A stretch of DNA of 60,642 nt, taken from positions 1-60,642 of the forward strand of contig CANJID010000014.1 of the NCBI GenBank assembly GCA_947474395.1, read 5' to 3'. Origin of the DNA: Caulobacterales bacterium (lineage in GTDB: Bacteria; Pseudomonadota; Alphaproteobacteria; Caulobacterales; Caulobacteraceae). Below are positions 8,836 through 17,977 of this stretch, in pieces (the stretch's first letter is position 1; each line of letters begins with the position of its first letter). Below the pieces are notes generated by a model. It saw only the letters and a list, made by a program, of their open reading frames with translations. It ran no database searches and had not been told where the DNA came from. Made by a program: the position numbers and the translations under genes.

Positions 8836-9687
8836 ATGCTGCGCAAAGCTTTGATGGCGGGTCTCGCCGCCGGCGTTTTCAGCCTCGTCGCCATGCCGGC
8901 GCTGGCCCTCACTTCGGAAGAGGAGCCCAAGCATGTCGAGTTCGGCTTCGAGGGGCCCCTCGGCAAGTTCGATCGGGCGGCGGTCCAACGGGGCTTCAAG
9001 GTGTACGCCGAGGTGTGCGCCAGCTGCCACTCGATGAACCTGCTCTACTACCGCAACCTCGCGCAGAAGGGCGGACCCTTCTACGAGGAGAAATATCCGA
9101 ACCCGAACGCCAGCCCCTACGCCAAGGCGATCGCCGCCGCGGTGATGGTGCCCGACATCGACCAGGAGACCGGCGATGCGGTGATGCGGGCGGCGACCCC
9201 CGCCGATCACTTCAAGTCGCCCTTCGCCAATGAGGTCGCCGCGCGCGCCTCCAACGGCGGCGCCATGCCCCCGGACCTGTCGGTGATCGCCAAGGCCCGC
9301 GAAGGCGGCCCGGCCTACATCTATTCGATCCTGACCGGCTACCCGACCCCGCCCAAGGGCCTGACCGTGCCGGCCGGCAAGTACTACAACCCCTACATGC
9401 CGGGGGACCTCGCCTCCTACTGGTCGGGGCCGAAGGACCAGGTGCCCAAGGGCGGCTTCATCGCCATGCCCCTGCAGCTGACCCCGGACCGCGTCACCTT
9501 CGACGACGGCACCAAGTCGACTGCCGAGCAGCAGGCGCATGACGTCTCCACCTTCCTGGCCTGGGCGGCAGAGCCCAAGGCCGAGGAGCGCAAGGAGACG
9601 GGTCTGGCGGTGATGGCCTACCTGATCCTGTTCGCCGGCCTGATGTACGCCTCCTACCGCCGCATCTGGCGCAACGTCGCGCACTGA
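8836..9687 (+). CDS. petC: Cytochrome c1 of the bc1 complex
   Basis: 283 residues from the ATG at 8836; an in-frame TTG at 8824 overlaps the petB stop and is less likely. A cleavable signal peptide (LMAGLAAGVFSLVAMPALA) exports it. The haem attachment site C61-AS-C64-H65 follows, and a candidate Met-ligand region lies near GAMPPDLS. A C-terminal membrane anchor (VMAYLILFAGLMYASYRRIW) fixes it to the inner membrane facing the periplasm. It passes electrons from the Rieske protein to soluble or membrane cytochrome c. Confidence 0.97.
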   Translation: MLRKALMAGLAAGVFSLVAMPALALTSEEEPKHVEFGFEGPLGKFDRAAVQRGFKVYAEVCASCHSMNLLYYRNLAQKGGPFYEEKYPNPNASPYAKAIAAAVMVPDIDQETGDAVMRAATPADHFKSPFANEVAARASNGGAMPPDLSVIAKAREGGPAYIYSILTGYPTPPKGLTVPAGKYYNPYMPGDLASYWSGPKDQVPKGGFIAMPLQLTPDRVTFDDGTKSTAEQQAHDVSTFLAWAAEPKAEERKETGLAVMAYLILFAGLMYASYRRIWRNVAH

Positions 9688-9713
9688 TCGTCTAGGCAGG
9701 CGGGGGCGTCGTT

Positions 9714-10241
9714 ATGGACCTGAAGACGGTCGTCCGCACCATTCCGGACTATCCCAAGGCCGGGATCATGTTCCGGGACATCACCACCCTCTTGGGCGAC
9801 GCGCGCGCCTTCCGGCAGGCGGTGGACGAGCTGGTGCAACCCTTCGCCGGCCAGAAGATCGACAAGGTGGCGGGCATCGAGGCGAGGGGATTCATCCTCG
9901 GCGGCGCCTGCGCCCATCAGCTCTCGGCCGGGTTTGTGCCCCTGCGCAAGAAGGGCAAGCTGCCCCACAAGACCATCGCCGTGGAATACGCCCTGGAATA
10001 CGGGACCGACGCCATGGAGATGCACGAGGACGCCTGCCTGGCGGGCGAGCGGGTGCTGCTGATCGACGACCTGATCGCTACGGGCGGCACGGCGGAGGCG
10101 GCCATAAAGCTGCTGCGCCAAGGCGGGGCCGTGGTCGAGGGCGCCTGTTTCGTGATCGACCTGCCCGAGCTCGGGGGGGCGGCTCGGCTGAAGGCCATGG
10201 GCGTGCCCGTCTCCAGCCTGATCGCCTTCGAAGGCCACTGA
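9714..10241 (+). CDS. apt: Adenine phosphoribosyltransferase
   Basis: 175 residues. It converts adenine plus PRPP to AMP (purine salvage). The PRPP-binding loop [17 protein letters not shown] is intact, as is the family start [16 protein letters not shown] and the [11 protein letters not shown] motif. It follows petC by 26 bases on the same strand and may be read through from the bc1 operon. Confidence 0.97.
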   Translation: MDLKTVVRTIPDYPKAGIMFRDITTLLGDARAFRQAVDELVQPFAGQKIDKVAGIEARGFILGGACAHQLSAGFVPLRKKGKLPHKTIAVEYALEYGTDAMEMHEDACLAGERVLLIDDLIATGGTAEAAIKLLRQGGAVVEGACFVIDLPELGGAARLKAMGVPVSSLIAFEGH

Positions 10242-10324
10242 AACTGAAAACGGGCTGACCGCCCTTCCGAACGTCCCAGCGCTTCCTATTGTAACCAAGG
10301 GGCGCGGTTGCGAGGCGCGAAGGC

Positions 10325-10804
10325 ATGGCGCAGGTCCAGGCTTGGCGGAATTTCAAGCGCATGCAGGCGACGGCCTGTGTGTTCGCGTCCCTGGTCTATC
10401 TCGCCGCGGCGGTTCACGCCTGGCAGGTGCTCCCGGGCGATCCCCGGTTGAAGGCGGCGGTGACAGTCGGTTTCCCGGCCTTCTACGCCTTGGCCTGCGC
10501 GATCCTTCCGCTGCGGCTCAAGCCCCTGCGCAAGGTCCTGAAACGCTACGTCTGGATGAGCTTCGAGGCGGGCTTCGGCCAGAGCGCCCTCTCGGTGATC
10601 GTGGGGCTTGGATTCCTGGCCCTCGCGGCGGTGTTCATCTACCTGCAGATCCATAACGTCGCGACAGGAGGGCGCTATCCGGCGGGCGTCTTCTCCGGCT
10701 ACGGAGCGGGGATCGGCATCCTCATCGCCCAGGCCCTGCTGGTGCTGTCCCTCGAGCGCGACCCGGAGGTGCGGGCGCGGATCGAGGGCGGAACGAACTC
10801 CTAG
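10325..10804 (+). CDS. Uncharacterised four-helix membrane protein
   Basis: 159 residues with four hydrophobic segments: about 15-35 (ACVFASLVYLAAAVHAW), 45-63 (AAVTVGFPAFYALACAIL), 88-108 (ALSVIVGLGFLALAAVFIYL) and 122-141 (GYGAGIGILIAQALLVLSL). Basic loops (KPLRKVLKR) lie between helices 2 and 3. No family motif was recognised and no function is assigned. Its stop codon directly adjoins repeat element A copy 1. Confidence 0.65.
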   Translation: MAQVQAWRNFKRMQATACVFASLVYLAAAVHAWQVLPGDPRLKAAVTVGFPAFYALACAILPLRLKPLRKVLKRYVWMSFEAGFGQSALSVIVGLGFLALAAVFIYLQIHNVATGGRYPAGVFSGYGAGIGILIAQALLVLSLERDPEVRARIEGGTNS

Positions 10805-10940
10805 TCCTTTCCCCTCTGGGGAAAGTGTCCCGAGCTAGCCTCGGGACGATAGGGGCTGAAGGGCTGGACGGAAGTATCAGCGCCCATGAGCCCCTTCAGT
10901 CAGGCCGTTCGGCCTGACAGCTCCCCCAGAGGGGGAGCGA
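10804..10940. repeat. Structured intergenic repeat family A, copy 1
   Basis: About 137 bases of nested inverted repeats. Outer palindromes are TTTCCCCTCTGGGGAAA (10808-10824) and CTCCCCCAGAGGGGGAG (10921-10937). Inner hairpins are GTCCCGAG/CTCGGGAC (10827-10847) and TCAGGCC-GTTC-GGCCTGA (10900-10917). A longer pairing joins AGGGGCT (10851) with AGCCCCT (10889). It fills the gap between two convergent genes. A second copy lies at 46683-46813 with changed but still paired arms. Confidence 0.85.
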
Positions 10941-10950
10941 CCTGGGAGCT

Positions 10951-11649
10951 TCAGCCCCCCATCTCGCCCTTCTGGCCGGCCGCCTTGTGGAAGAGCTGCA
11001 GGGTGCGCAGGCGGGCCAGGTGCGCCGCGTCGGGGGCGTAGTCCTTGCGCTCCTTGGACATGAAGCCGTGGCCGGCGTCGTAGAGCCAGATCGGCAGGTC
11101 GGGATAGGCCTCGGCCACCTTGTCGACATCCGTGAGGGGGATGGAGTGGTCGGTCCTGCCGTAGTGCAGGATGGTCGGGCACTTCGGCGTCTCACCTAAG
11201 AAATTGACGATCTGGCGGCCGTAGAAGCCCGCCGAGGCCGCTAGCCCGGTGCAGCGGCCGGCGGCCAGGAAGGCGACGCTGCCGCCCCAGCAGAAGCCGG
11301 TGATGAAGACGGGCGGGGCCAGGGCGTCGATGGTCGCCTGCACGTCGCGCATGGTCTTGGCCCAGTCGGTCTTTCCCGCCGTCTCGCGGGCGCGGGCGAG
11401 GTCCTCAGGGGTAGCGGGGCTGGCCAGGAACCCCGGCTCGATGCGGTCGAACAGGGCGGGGGCGATCACCTCGTAGCCCTGGTCGGCGAAGCCGTCGGCG
11501 AGGTCCTTGATCCCGTCGTTGACCCCGAAGATCTCCTGCACCAGCACGAGACCGCCCCGGCGGGCGTCCCCAGGAGGGACATGGTAGGCGTCGAATTCGA
11601 AGCCGTCGGCGCCGTTCCTAAGGCGGATCATCGCCCCGGGGCGCGTCAC
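10951..11649 (-). CDS. Dienelactone hydrolase family protein (paralogue 1)
   Basis: 232 residues of the alpha/beta-hydrolase fold. The nucleophile elbow GFCWGG has Cys120, as in true dienelactone hydrolases; an Asp (HYGRTDHSIPL) and His (YDAGHGF) complete a plausible triad. The substrate is unknown; the family ranges from dienelactones in aromatic degradation to general esters. The GTG start overlaps by one base the stop of the second paralogue, so the pair is translationally linked. ATG at 11631 is an alternative start. Confidence 0.9.
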   Translation of the reverse strand: MTRPGAMIRLRNGADGFEFDAYHVPPGDARRGGLVLVQEIFGVNDGIKDLADGFADQGYEVIAPALFDRIEPGFLASPATPEDLARARETAGKTDWAKTMRDVQATIDALAPPVFITGFCWGGSVAFLAAGRCTGLAASAGFYGRQIVNFLGETPKCPTILHYGRTDHSIPLTDVDKVAEAYPDLPIWLYDAGHGFMSKERKDYAPDAAHLARLRTLQLFHKAAGQKGEMGG

Positions 11650-12329
11650 TAGAGGGCTCCGTTCTTCTCGAACAGCTCCAGGGTGCGCTTGCGGGCCAGC
11701 TTGGCGTCCGCGTCGTCCCAGCCCGGCCCGCCCTCGTTGTTGAAGCCGTGGCCGCTGTTCTCGTAGATGAAGACCGGCACGCCGGGATTGTGGCTCGCAA
11801 GCGCCGCCTTCACCTCGTCGGCGGGGATATGGCTGTCTTTGCGCCCCAGGTGGACGATCACCGGGCAGCCGGGCTTCAGGGCCGCGTTGGCCAGGACCGT
11901 GCCGCCGTAGTAGCTGGCGCCGGCCGCCAGGTCCGTCACGAGGTGGGCCCCCAGCCAGACTATCGAGCCGCCGTAGCAGTAGCCGGTGGCGAAGACCGGA
12001 CCCCGGGCCTTCATGAAGTCGATGCAGGCCTGCACGTCGGCCAGGGCGTTATCCATGGTGTTGGCCTGGGCGTGCTTGAAGCCGGCCTGGATGCCGTCCG
12101 GCGAGTGCGGGACCTCGAAGCCGGGCTCGAAGCGGTCGAACAGGCTGGGGGCCAGGGCCTCGAAGCCGAGGGCCGCCCAGCGCTCGCAGTCGGCGCGGAC
12201 ATATTCGTCGATGCCGAAGATCTCCTGGATCACCACCACGCCGCCGCGCCGTGGACCCGCAGGCTCCACGTGGTAAGCGCCGAACGCGGCGTCGTCGATC
12301 CCGGACTTGAGCTTGATCATCTCGGCCAT
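11649..12329 (-). CDS. Dienelactone hydrolase family protein (paralogue 2)
   Basis: 226 residues, a clear tandem duplicate of the downstream gene. Both share the plan VIQEIFGI(D/N) near residue 34, then LFDRFEPGF, the nucleophile elbow GYCYGG (Cys118), a HLGRKDSHIP aspartate region and a late GHGFNNE histidine. Divergence between the copies is substantial, so they may have different substrates. It lies 30 bases after ychF on the same strand. The start is ATG at 12329. Confidence 0.9.
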   Translation of the reverse strand: MAEMIKLKSGIDDAAFGAYHVEPAGPRRGGVVVIQEIFGIDEYVRADCERWAALGFEALAPSLFDRFEPGFEVPHSPDGIQAGFKHAQANTMDNALADVQACIDFMKARGPVFATGYCYGGSIVWLGAHLVTDLAAGASYYGGTVLANAALKPGCPVIVHLGRKDSHIPADEVKAALASHNPGVPVFIYENSGHGFNNEGGPGWDDADAKLARKRTLELFEKNGAL

Positions 12330-12359
12330 CTGTCTTCCTCCGGGCGCGTTCGGCGAGCT

Positions 12360-13460
12360 CTAGACGTTGAAGCGGAAGTGCATGACGTCGCCGTCCTGGA
12401 CGACGTACTCCTTGCCTTCCTGGCGCATCTTTCCGGCTTCCTTGGCCCCCGCCTCGCCCTTCAGCCGCACGAAGTCGTCGTAGGCGATGGTCTCGGCGCG
12501 GATGAAGCCCTTCTCGAAATCGTTGTGGATCACGCCCGCGGCCTGGGGCGCGGTGGCGCCGACGTTTATGGTCCACGCCCGCGTTTCCTTGGGCCCGACG
12601 GTGAAATAGCTCTGCAGGCCGAGGAGGCTGTAGGCCTCGCGGATCAGGCGGTTCAGGCCAGGCTCGGTCAGGCCCAGGGTCTCCAGGAACTCGGCGCGCT
12701 CGGCGGGGTCCAGGAGGGCGATCTCGCTCTCGATCTGGGCCGAGATGATCACCGCCTTGGCCTTGTCCTTGACGGCGCGCTCGACCACCAGGGCCGAGAG
12801 GTCGTTGCCCTTGTCGGCCGAGGCCTCCTCCACGTTGCAGACATAGAGCGCGGGCAGGGCGGTGAGGAGCTGGAGCATGTGCCAGGCCTTCTCGTCGTCC
12901 TTGGAGATGACGGCGGCGCGGGCGGGCCGCCCGGCGTTGAGCTGCTCCAGGGCGATCCTGATCAGGCGCAGGGTCTCTCCCGCCTCCTTGTCGCCGCCGG
13001 TCTTGGCCTTCTTCTCGACGTTGGGGAGCCGCTTCTCCAGGCTCTCCAGGTCGGCCAGCATCAGCTCGGTCTCGATGATGTCGAGGTCGGACAGGGGGTC
13101 GATGCGGCCCTCGACGTGGGTGATGTCGGTGTCGATGAAACAGCGCGCCACGAAGGCCACGGCGTCGCAGTCGCGGATATTGGCCAGGAACTGGTTGCCC
13201 AGGCCCTCTCCCTTGGAGGCGCCCTTCACCAGGCCCGCCACGTCCACGAAGTTGATCCGTGCGGGGATGATCTCCTTGGAGCCCGCGATACCGGCGAGGG
13301 CCTCCAGCCGGGGCTCGGGCACGGCCACGTCGCCGACGTTCGGCTCGATGGTGCAGAACGGATAATTGGCCGCCTGGGCCGCCGCCGTCTGGGTGAGGGC
13401 GTTGAACAGGGTCGACTTGCCGACATTGGGCAAGCCGACGATCGCGACTTTCAGGGCCAT
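12360..13460 (-). CDS. ychF: Ribosome-associated ATPase YchF (OLA1 family)
   Basis: 366 residues. An Obg-like P-loop protein that prefers ATP over GTP and binds ribosomes. The P-loop is GLPNVGKSTLFNALT, switch II is DVAGLVKGASKGEGLGNQFL, and a C-terminal TGS domain (KEYVVQDGDVMHFRFNV) closes the protein. It belongs with pth and rplY just upstream on the same strand, the usual bacterial order, here with a TPR protein gene inserted between pth and ychF. Confidence 0.97.
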   Translation of the reverse strand: MALKVAIVGLPNVGKSTLFNALTQTAAAQAANYPFCTIEPNVGDVAVPEPRLEALAGIAGSKEIIPARINFVDVAGLVKGASKGEGLGNQFLANIRDCDAVAFVARCFIDTDITHVEGRIDPLSDLDIIETELMLADLESLEKRLPNVEKKAKTGGDKEAGETLRLIRIALEQLNAGRPARAAVISKDDEKAWHMLQLLTALPALYVCNVEEASADKGNDLSALVVERAVKDKAKAVIISAQIESEIALLDPAERAEFLETLGLTEPGLNRLIREAYSLLGLQSYFTVGPKETRAWTINVGATAPQAAGVIHNDFEKGFIRAETIAYDDFVRLKGEAGAKEAGKMRQEGKEYVVQDGDVMHFRFNV

Positions 13461-13543
13461 GGACGCCTTGGGGTGGGATGGAAACTTGAGCGGCGGGACC
13501 TAGCACGTCTTCCGGCGGCTGGGGAATCGATTGCGGCGGGACG

Positions 13544-14317
13544 TCAGCTCGACGCCAGGGCTTCGGCGGCGAGGTCGCGCCAGGCGCGGCCTTCTTTCTT
13601 GAAATAGGCGTTGGTCTTCTTCAGGCGCCGGTCGATCTCGTCCAGGGCCTCCTGCGCCTCGTCCTTGCGGCCGGTGCGGGCCATGAAGGCGGTGTAGCGG
13701 GCGATGCCCTCCAGGCCGGGCAGGCGGTGGGCGGCCCACTGGTAGGCGGTGTCGGCCTCGCCGAAGCGCCCAAGGCCCTCGTAGGTCCTTCCCAGGGCCA
13801 GGGCGGCGTTCGGCGTGCGGCCCTTGCCCTCGTCCTGTCCGAGGCGGTCGAGCAGCTCCAGGGCCTCGGAAAAGCGCCCCAGCTCCACCAGGGCGTTGGC
13901 GCGGCCGAGCAACAGGTCCGGATCGTCCTCGTGCACCCCCCGCGCGGCCTGCCGGTAGAGTTCCTCGGCCTCCTCGTGGCGGCCGATCCCGGCCGCGGCG
14001 GAGGCGAGGCGCATGCTGGCGCGCACGGTGGGGCTGTCGTCGTGGGCTTCCTTGGCGGCGCGGTACTCGCGGGTGGGGTCCAGCACCTCGCGGGCGTTCT
14101 GGGTGATCCGCCGGGCCCCGGGCCCCCGAACCAGCTCGGGGATGACGATGGCCACGAGATAGACCAGGCCGCCGATGGGCTGGAAGATCAGGATTACCGC
14201 CAGCCAGTACATCTCGCGTCCGGTGCGCACCACGTGCACGCACAGGCCGACAGCGAAGAGCAGCGCGAGGATCAGGAGCACGATGTCAGACCTTGCCCGA
14301 GGGTCAGCCCGAGTCAT
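13544..14317 (-). CDS. Membrane-anchored tetratricopeptide-repeat protein
   Basis: 257 residues. Two N-terminal membrane segments (about 12-31 VLLILALLFAVGLCVHVV, and 37-59 WLAVILIFQPIGGLVYLVAIVI) resemble the phospholipase D-nuclease N-terminal helical hairpin. A cytoplasmic region of TPR-like helical pairs follows (GRHEEAEELYRQAA, GRFSEALELLDRL, GRFGEADTAYQWAA, GRKDEAQEALDEI). It probably scaffolds protein contacts at the membrane. The partner is unknown. It lies between pth and ychF on the same strand. Confidence 0.82.
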   Translation of the reverse strand: MTRADPRARSDIVLLILALLFAVGLCVHVVRTGREMYWLAVILIFQPIGGLVYLVAIVIPELVRGPGARRITQNAREVLDPTREYRAAKEAHDDSPTVRASMRLASAAAGIGRHEEAEELYRQAARGVHEDDPDLLLGRANALVELGRFSEALELLDRLGQDEGKGRTPNAALALGRTYEGLGRFGEADTAYQWAAHRLPGLEGIARYTAFMARTGRKDEAQEALDEIDRRLKKTNAYFKKEGRAWRDLAAEALASS

Positions 14318-14338
14318 CCCACGGCCGCGCTCGGCCGG

Positions 14339-14959
14339 TCAATCGTCTCCGGGGGGGCTCCGGCGGGGGTCGAGCTTCTCGGCGGGGGCCAGGCGCATCA
14401 CCTCGGCCTGGTACTTCTCGTCCTCGCCGGCGAGGAGCATCGGCAGGGCGTCGGCGCAGGCCTCGACGAGGGCCTTCACCCAGTCCGTCTCCACCTTGTG
14501 GAAGTCGGAGAGCACATGGCCCATCACCCGGTCCTTGTGCCCCGGATGGCCGGTGCCCATCCGCGCGCGGCGGAAATAGGGGCCGACATGCTGGGTGATG
14601 GAGCGGATGCCGTTGTTGCCCGCGGCCCCGCCCCCCGCCTTCATGCGGAAGCGCCCGGGGGCGAGATCGATCTCGTCGTAGAACACCACCAGGGCGTCCG
14701 GCTCGAGCTTGTAGAACTTGAGCGCCTCGGAAATCGAGCGGCCGGTCTCGTTGTAGAAGGTCTGGGGCTTCAGGAGCAGGGCCCGCACCGACCCGTCGGG
14801 GGTCTGGACGCTTCCCTCGGACGCCAGGCCGGAGAATTTCGAGCGGAAGGGGGCGAAGCTCCAGCGGCGCGCGATGGCGTCCACGGCCATGAAGCCGATG
14901 TTGTGGCGGTTCTTCTCGTGCTTGGGGCCGGGATTACCGAGCCCCGCCAGGATCAGCAT
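14339..14959 (-). CDS. pth: Peptidyl-tRNA hydrolase
   Basis: 206 residues. It cleaves peptidyl-tRNAs that drop off ribosomes. The N-terminal motif LAGLGNPGPKHEKNRHNIGF contains the conserved Asn and the catalytic His; FYDEIDLAPGRFRMK and GNNGIRSI are further signatures. It follows rplY, the standard arrangement. The alternative start is minor because the motif begins within three residues of the ATG. Confidence 0.97.
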   Translation of the reverse strand: MLILAGLGNPGPKHEKNRHNIGFMAVDAIARRWSFAPFRSKFSGLASEGSVQTPDGSVRALLLKPQTFYNETGRSISEALKFYKLEPDALVVFYDEIDLAPGRFRMKAGGGAAGNNGIRSITQHVGPYFRRARMGTGHPGHKDRVMGHVLSDFHKVETDWVKALVEACADALPMLLAGEDEKYQAEVMRLAPAEKLDPRRSPPGDD

Positions 14960-15023
14960 GGGGCACGCCCGGCCTGGAACGCGGGCGCTTCAGCCTGAAG
15001 CGCCCGCATCTGGAGGATGTTGC

Positions 15024-15653
15024 TTAGGTCGCGGCCGGCGTGGCGGCGACCTGGGCGGCCGAATCGGCGTCCGCGTCTTCCGACGCCTGGGCCGAGGAGC
15101 CGGTCACGGTGGCGACCACGGCCTGCAGGTTGGCGCTGGCCGGCCGCACGCCTTCGGGCATCTTGAGGTCCGCGATGCGGATCGCATCGCCGATCTCCAG
15201 GCCTGTCACGTCGATCAGCAGCTCTTCGGGGATCTGGTGGGCCGGAGCCCAGACCTCGACCTCGTGCAGGGCGACGTTCAGGGTGCCGCCGCGCTTCAGG
15301 CCGGGAGAGGCTTCCTGGTGGGTGAAGTGCACGGTGACGGCGATGCGGATCGGCCGGCTCTCATCGACCCGGTAGAGGTCGAAGTGGACCGGCTTGTCGC
15401 TCACGGGATGGAACTGCACGTCCTTGGCGATGACCGGCTGGGACTCGCCGCCATGCCGCAGGGTCACGAGGTGCCCCAGGAGCTTGCCGGTGTAGAGGGC
15501 CTTGCGGAAGGGAGCCTCATCGACGGCGATGGAGACGGGGCCGCGGGGACCGCCGTACAGCACGCCGGGAACCTTGCCTTCGCGGCGGGTCGCACGGGCG
15601 CCGCCCGTACCGGACTGCTCACGCACTTCCACATCAAGAACGATCTCGGCCAT
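15024..15653 (-). CDS. rplY: 50S ribosomal protein L25 (general stress protein Ctc type)
   Basis: 209 residues from the ATG at 15653 (MAEIVLDVEVREQ), preceded by GAAGAAGAG; the frame is open further upstream, but that part shows no homology. The N-terminal L25 domain binds 5S rRNA (ATRREGKVPGVLYGG), followed by the C-terminal TL5/CTC beta domain (HPVSDKPVHFDLYRV, EVWAPAHQIPEELLIDVTGL) and an Ala-rich acidic tail. This is the long form usual in alphaproteobacteria. Confidence 0.96.
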   Translation of the reverse strand: MAEIVLDVEVREQSGTGGARATRREGKVPGVLYGGPRGPVSIAVDEAPFRKALYTGKLLGHLVTLRHGGESQPVIAKDVQFHPVSDKPVHFDLYRVDESRPIRIAVTVHFTHQEASPGLKRGGTLNVALHEVEVWAPAHQIPEELLIDVTGLEIGDAIRIADLKMPEGVRPASANLQAVVATVTGSSAQASEDADADSAAQVAATPAAT

Positions 15654-15791
15654 AACGCGCTCTTCTTCGCTAAACGAAACCGCCGCGCCAGCGAGGCGCG
15701 GCGAATTTTCGGGGGAATTCAGGGTCGCGTCCTTACATGCTTCCGTCCGGCCATGCAACGGCCGGACGGCGTGAGCGCGGCGGCCTTGCGC

Positions 15792-16856
15792 CTACTGGGC
15801 CGCCGGGGCCGGGCCCGCGGTGGCGGCGGCGACCAGGGGCTTGGGATCGCCGGTCGCCTTCACGATGCACTGTCCGGTGTCCATCAGGATGTGCTGACCC
15901 AGGCAGAAGACGTCCTCGTAGTAGGGCTTGGCCACCGCCAGGCACTGGTAGAGGTTCAGCTTGGCCATGTTCAGGCAGAAGCCGCCGCCGGGCTCGTCCA
16001 GCAGGGCCTGGAGGCTGGCGGTGTTGGCGTCTCCGGCCTCGCCGAGGGCCGCGACGGCCGCGAGGGACAGGCCCCGGGCGACGATGGGGGAGAAGGGCGC
16101 GGCGATGGGCCCGGAACCCGTTTGCGGCACCTGGGCGGCCGTGGCGGCGTCCCCGCCGGCCACCGCCTGGCTGAGCGCCTGCGCATCGGCCTCAGGGGTG
16201 CTGATCGGCACGGCCGAGACGACCTTGGCGGCGGCGAGGCGGGCGGGCCGGTCCTTCACGTCGCCCTTGGACCAGGCCTGATGCTGCACGTCGTAGGCGG
16301 CCTGCTTCACTAGTTCGCCGGTGCTGCGGACCTTGACCCCGTCGGCGTTGAGGGCGGCGACCACCAGGCCCGCGGCGGCGGAGGCGCTGGGCAGGGCGGC
16401 GGCGTAGGTGGGCTCGGAGACCAGGCGCGCGGCGAGCATGCGGCGCTGATCGGGGTCGACCGCATAGGTGCGCACCCCGGCGACGAAGCTCGGCTCCTGC
16501 AGGGCCACCAGGGCGGCGTAGGCGATGGCGCCGGCGAGGAACTGCTTGGGCTCGTAGGCGGCGGCGGAGGCCAGGGTCTGCTCGACCGCCGCGCCGTCCT
16601 TGAAGGCCGGCGAGAAGGCGGCGGCGCGACGCATGTAGATGCGGTAGGCGCCGGCCTGCTCGATCACCTGACGCGACAGGGTCACCGGCGGAGGGGCCAC
16701 GGCGGCGGGCGGCACCGGCAGGACGGGGAGGGGCGGCGGCGGGGGGGGCGGTAGAGACGGGGTCTCGGTGGCGCAGCCGGACAGCACGAGGGCCGCCAGA
16801 ACGCCGGCGGCGCCGAAAGCAAAGAGACGAGAGGCCGATCGAGAGGCCGTCTGCAT
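15792..16856 (-). CDS. Uncharacterised Pro/Ala-rich lipoprotein
   Basis: 354 residues from the ATG at 16856. A signal peptide ends in a lipobox (LVLSGC), so the protein is probably lipid-anchored. A proline run (8 Pro, encoded by a G8 tract at 16741-16748 on the plus strand) follows the anchor as a flexible linker. The rest is Ala-rich and probably helical. A C-terminal part has four cysteines (FCLNM, YQCLAV, VFCLGQ, GQCIVK) that could form two disulfides. No family was recognised. It lies between prs and rplY on the same strand. Confidence 0.75.
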   Translation of the reverse strand: MQTASRSASRLFAFGAAGVLAALVLSGCATETPSLPPPPPPPLPVLPVPPAAVAPPPVTLSRQVIEQAGAYRIYMRRAAAFSPAFKDGAAVEQTLASAAAYEPKQFLAGAIAYAALVALQEPSFVAGVRTYAVDPDQRRMLAARLVSEPTYAAALPSASAAAGLVVAALNADGVKVRSTGELVKQAAYDVQHQAWSKGDVKDRPARLAAAKVVSAVPISTPEADAQALSQAVAGGDAATAAQVPQTGSGPIAAPFSPIVARGLSLAAVAALGEAGDANTASLQALLDEPGGGFCLNMAKLNLYQCLAVAKPYYEDVFCLGQHILMDTGQCIVKATGDPKPLVAAATAGPAPAAQ

Positions 16857-16974
16857 GCGGTCGCCTTCCCCTGGAACAGTCAAGCTTAGCAATAAGGACG
16901 AATGAGACTTCGATCCTGGGGTGCGGCTGTTAATCATGTGTTGCGAATGACCCGATCTGACGTCGCCCCCGACC

Positions 16975-17913
16975 TCAATCGAACAGTTTAGACACGGATT
17001 CTTCGTTGGCGATACGACGGATCGCCTCGCCGATCAGCGGCGCTACGCTCACCTGGCGGACCTTCTTGCAGGCCCGGGCGACTTCCGAGCCCTCGATGGA
17101 ATCGGTGATCACCAGCTCCTTCAGGGCCGACTTGGCGACCCGCTCGCAGGCGGCGCCCGACAGGACCCCGTGGCTGACATAGGCCGAGACCGACACCGCG
17201 CCGCGGTCCATCAGGGCCTGGGCGGCGTTGCAGAGGGTGCCGGCCGAATCGACGATGTCGTCGAACAGGATGCAGGCGCGTCCCGAGACGTCGCCGATGA
17301 CGTTCATCACCTCGCTCTCGCCCGGCGCCCCGCGGCGCTTGTCGACGATGGCGATGTCGGCGCCGATCCGCTCGGCCAGGGCCCGGGCGCGCACCACCCC
17401 GCCCACGTCCGGCGAGACGATCATCAGGCCGGCGCTGTCGCCCTCGTAGCGAGCCCTGATGTCCGTCGCCATCACCGGGACGGAGATCAGGTTGTCGGTG
17501 GGGATGTCGAAGAAGCCCTGAATCTGCCCGGCGTGCAGGTCCATGGTCAGGACCCGGTTGGCGCCGGCGCGGGTGACGAGATTGGCCACCAGCTTGGCGG
17601 AGATGGGGGTGCGGCCCCCTGTCTTGCGGTCCTGCCGGGCGTAGCCGAAGTAGGGCATCACCGCCGTGATCCGCTTGGCCGAGGCCCGCTGCAGGGCGTC
17701 GCAGCAGATCAACAGCTCCATCAGGTTGTCGTTGGCCGGGTAGGAGGTCGACTGGATGACGAAGACGTCCTCGCCGCGGACGTTCTCCTCGATCACCACG
17801 AACACCTCATTGTCGGCGAAGCGCCGGACCTGGGCCTTGGTCAGGGGCAGGTCGAGGTAGTCGCCTATGGCGGTGGCGAGCGCCTTGTTGGAGTTGCCGG
17901 CCAAAAGCTTCAT
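16975..17913 (-). CDS. prs: Ribose-phosphate pyrophosphokinase
   Basis: 312 residues from the ATG at 17913 ([13 protein letters not shown]); the frame stays open upstream but overlaps the CCA enzyme gene and is not homologous there. The enzyme makes PRPP from ribose 5-phosphate and ATP for nucleotide, His and Trp synthesis. Signatures are [16 protein letters not shown], the divalent-cation site [14 protein letters not shown] and the PRPP loop [10 protein letters not shown]. Confidence 0.97.
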   Translation of the reverse strand: MKLLAGNSNKALATAIGDYLDLPLTKAQVRRFADNEVFVVIEENVRGEDVFVIQSTSYPANDNLMELLICCDALQRASAKRITAVMPYFGYARQDRKTGGRTPISAKLVANLVTRAGANRVLTMDLHAGQIQGFFDIPTDNLISVPVMATDIRARYEGDSAGLMIVSPDVGGVVRARALAERIGADIAIVDKRRGAPGESEVMNVIGDVSGRACILFDDIVDSAGTLCNAAQALMDRGAVSVSAYVSHGVLSGAACERVAKSALKELVITDSIEGSEVARACKKVRQVSVAPLIGEAIRRIANEESVSKLFD

Positions 17914-17977
17914 GCAGGTCCCCCGCGCAAGCGCCCCGCTTCTAGCAGGGGAAGCGAGTCGGGCAAGGGGCGACGCG

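Noticed and set aside
11748-13607. A 619-codon open frame on the plus strand across the dienelactone hydrolase and ychF genes
   Set aside because: The sequence is low complexity with no motifs, and it crosses two well-identified genes on the other strand.
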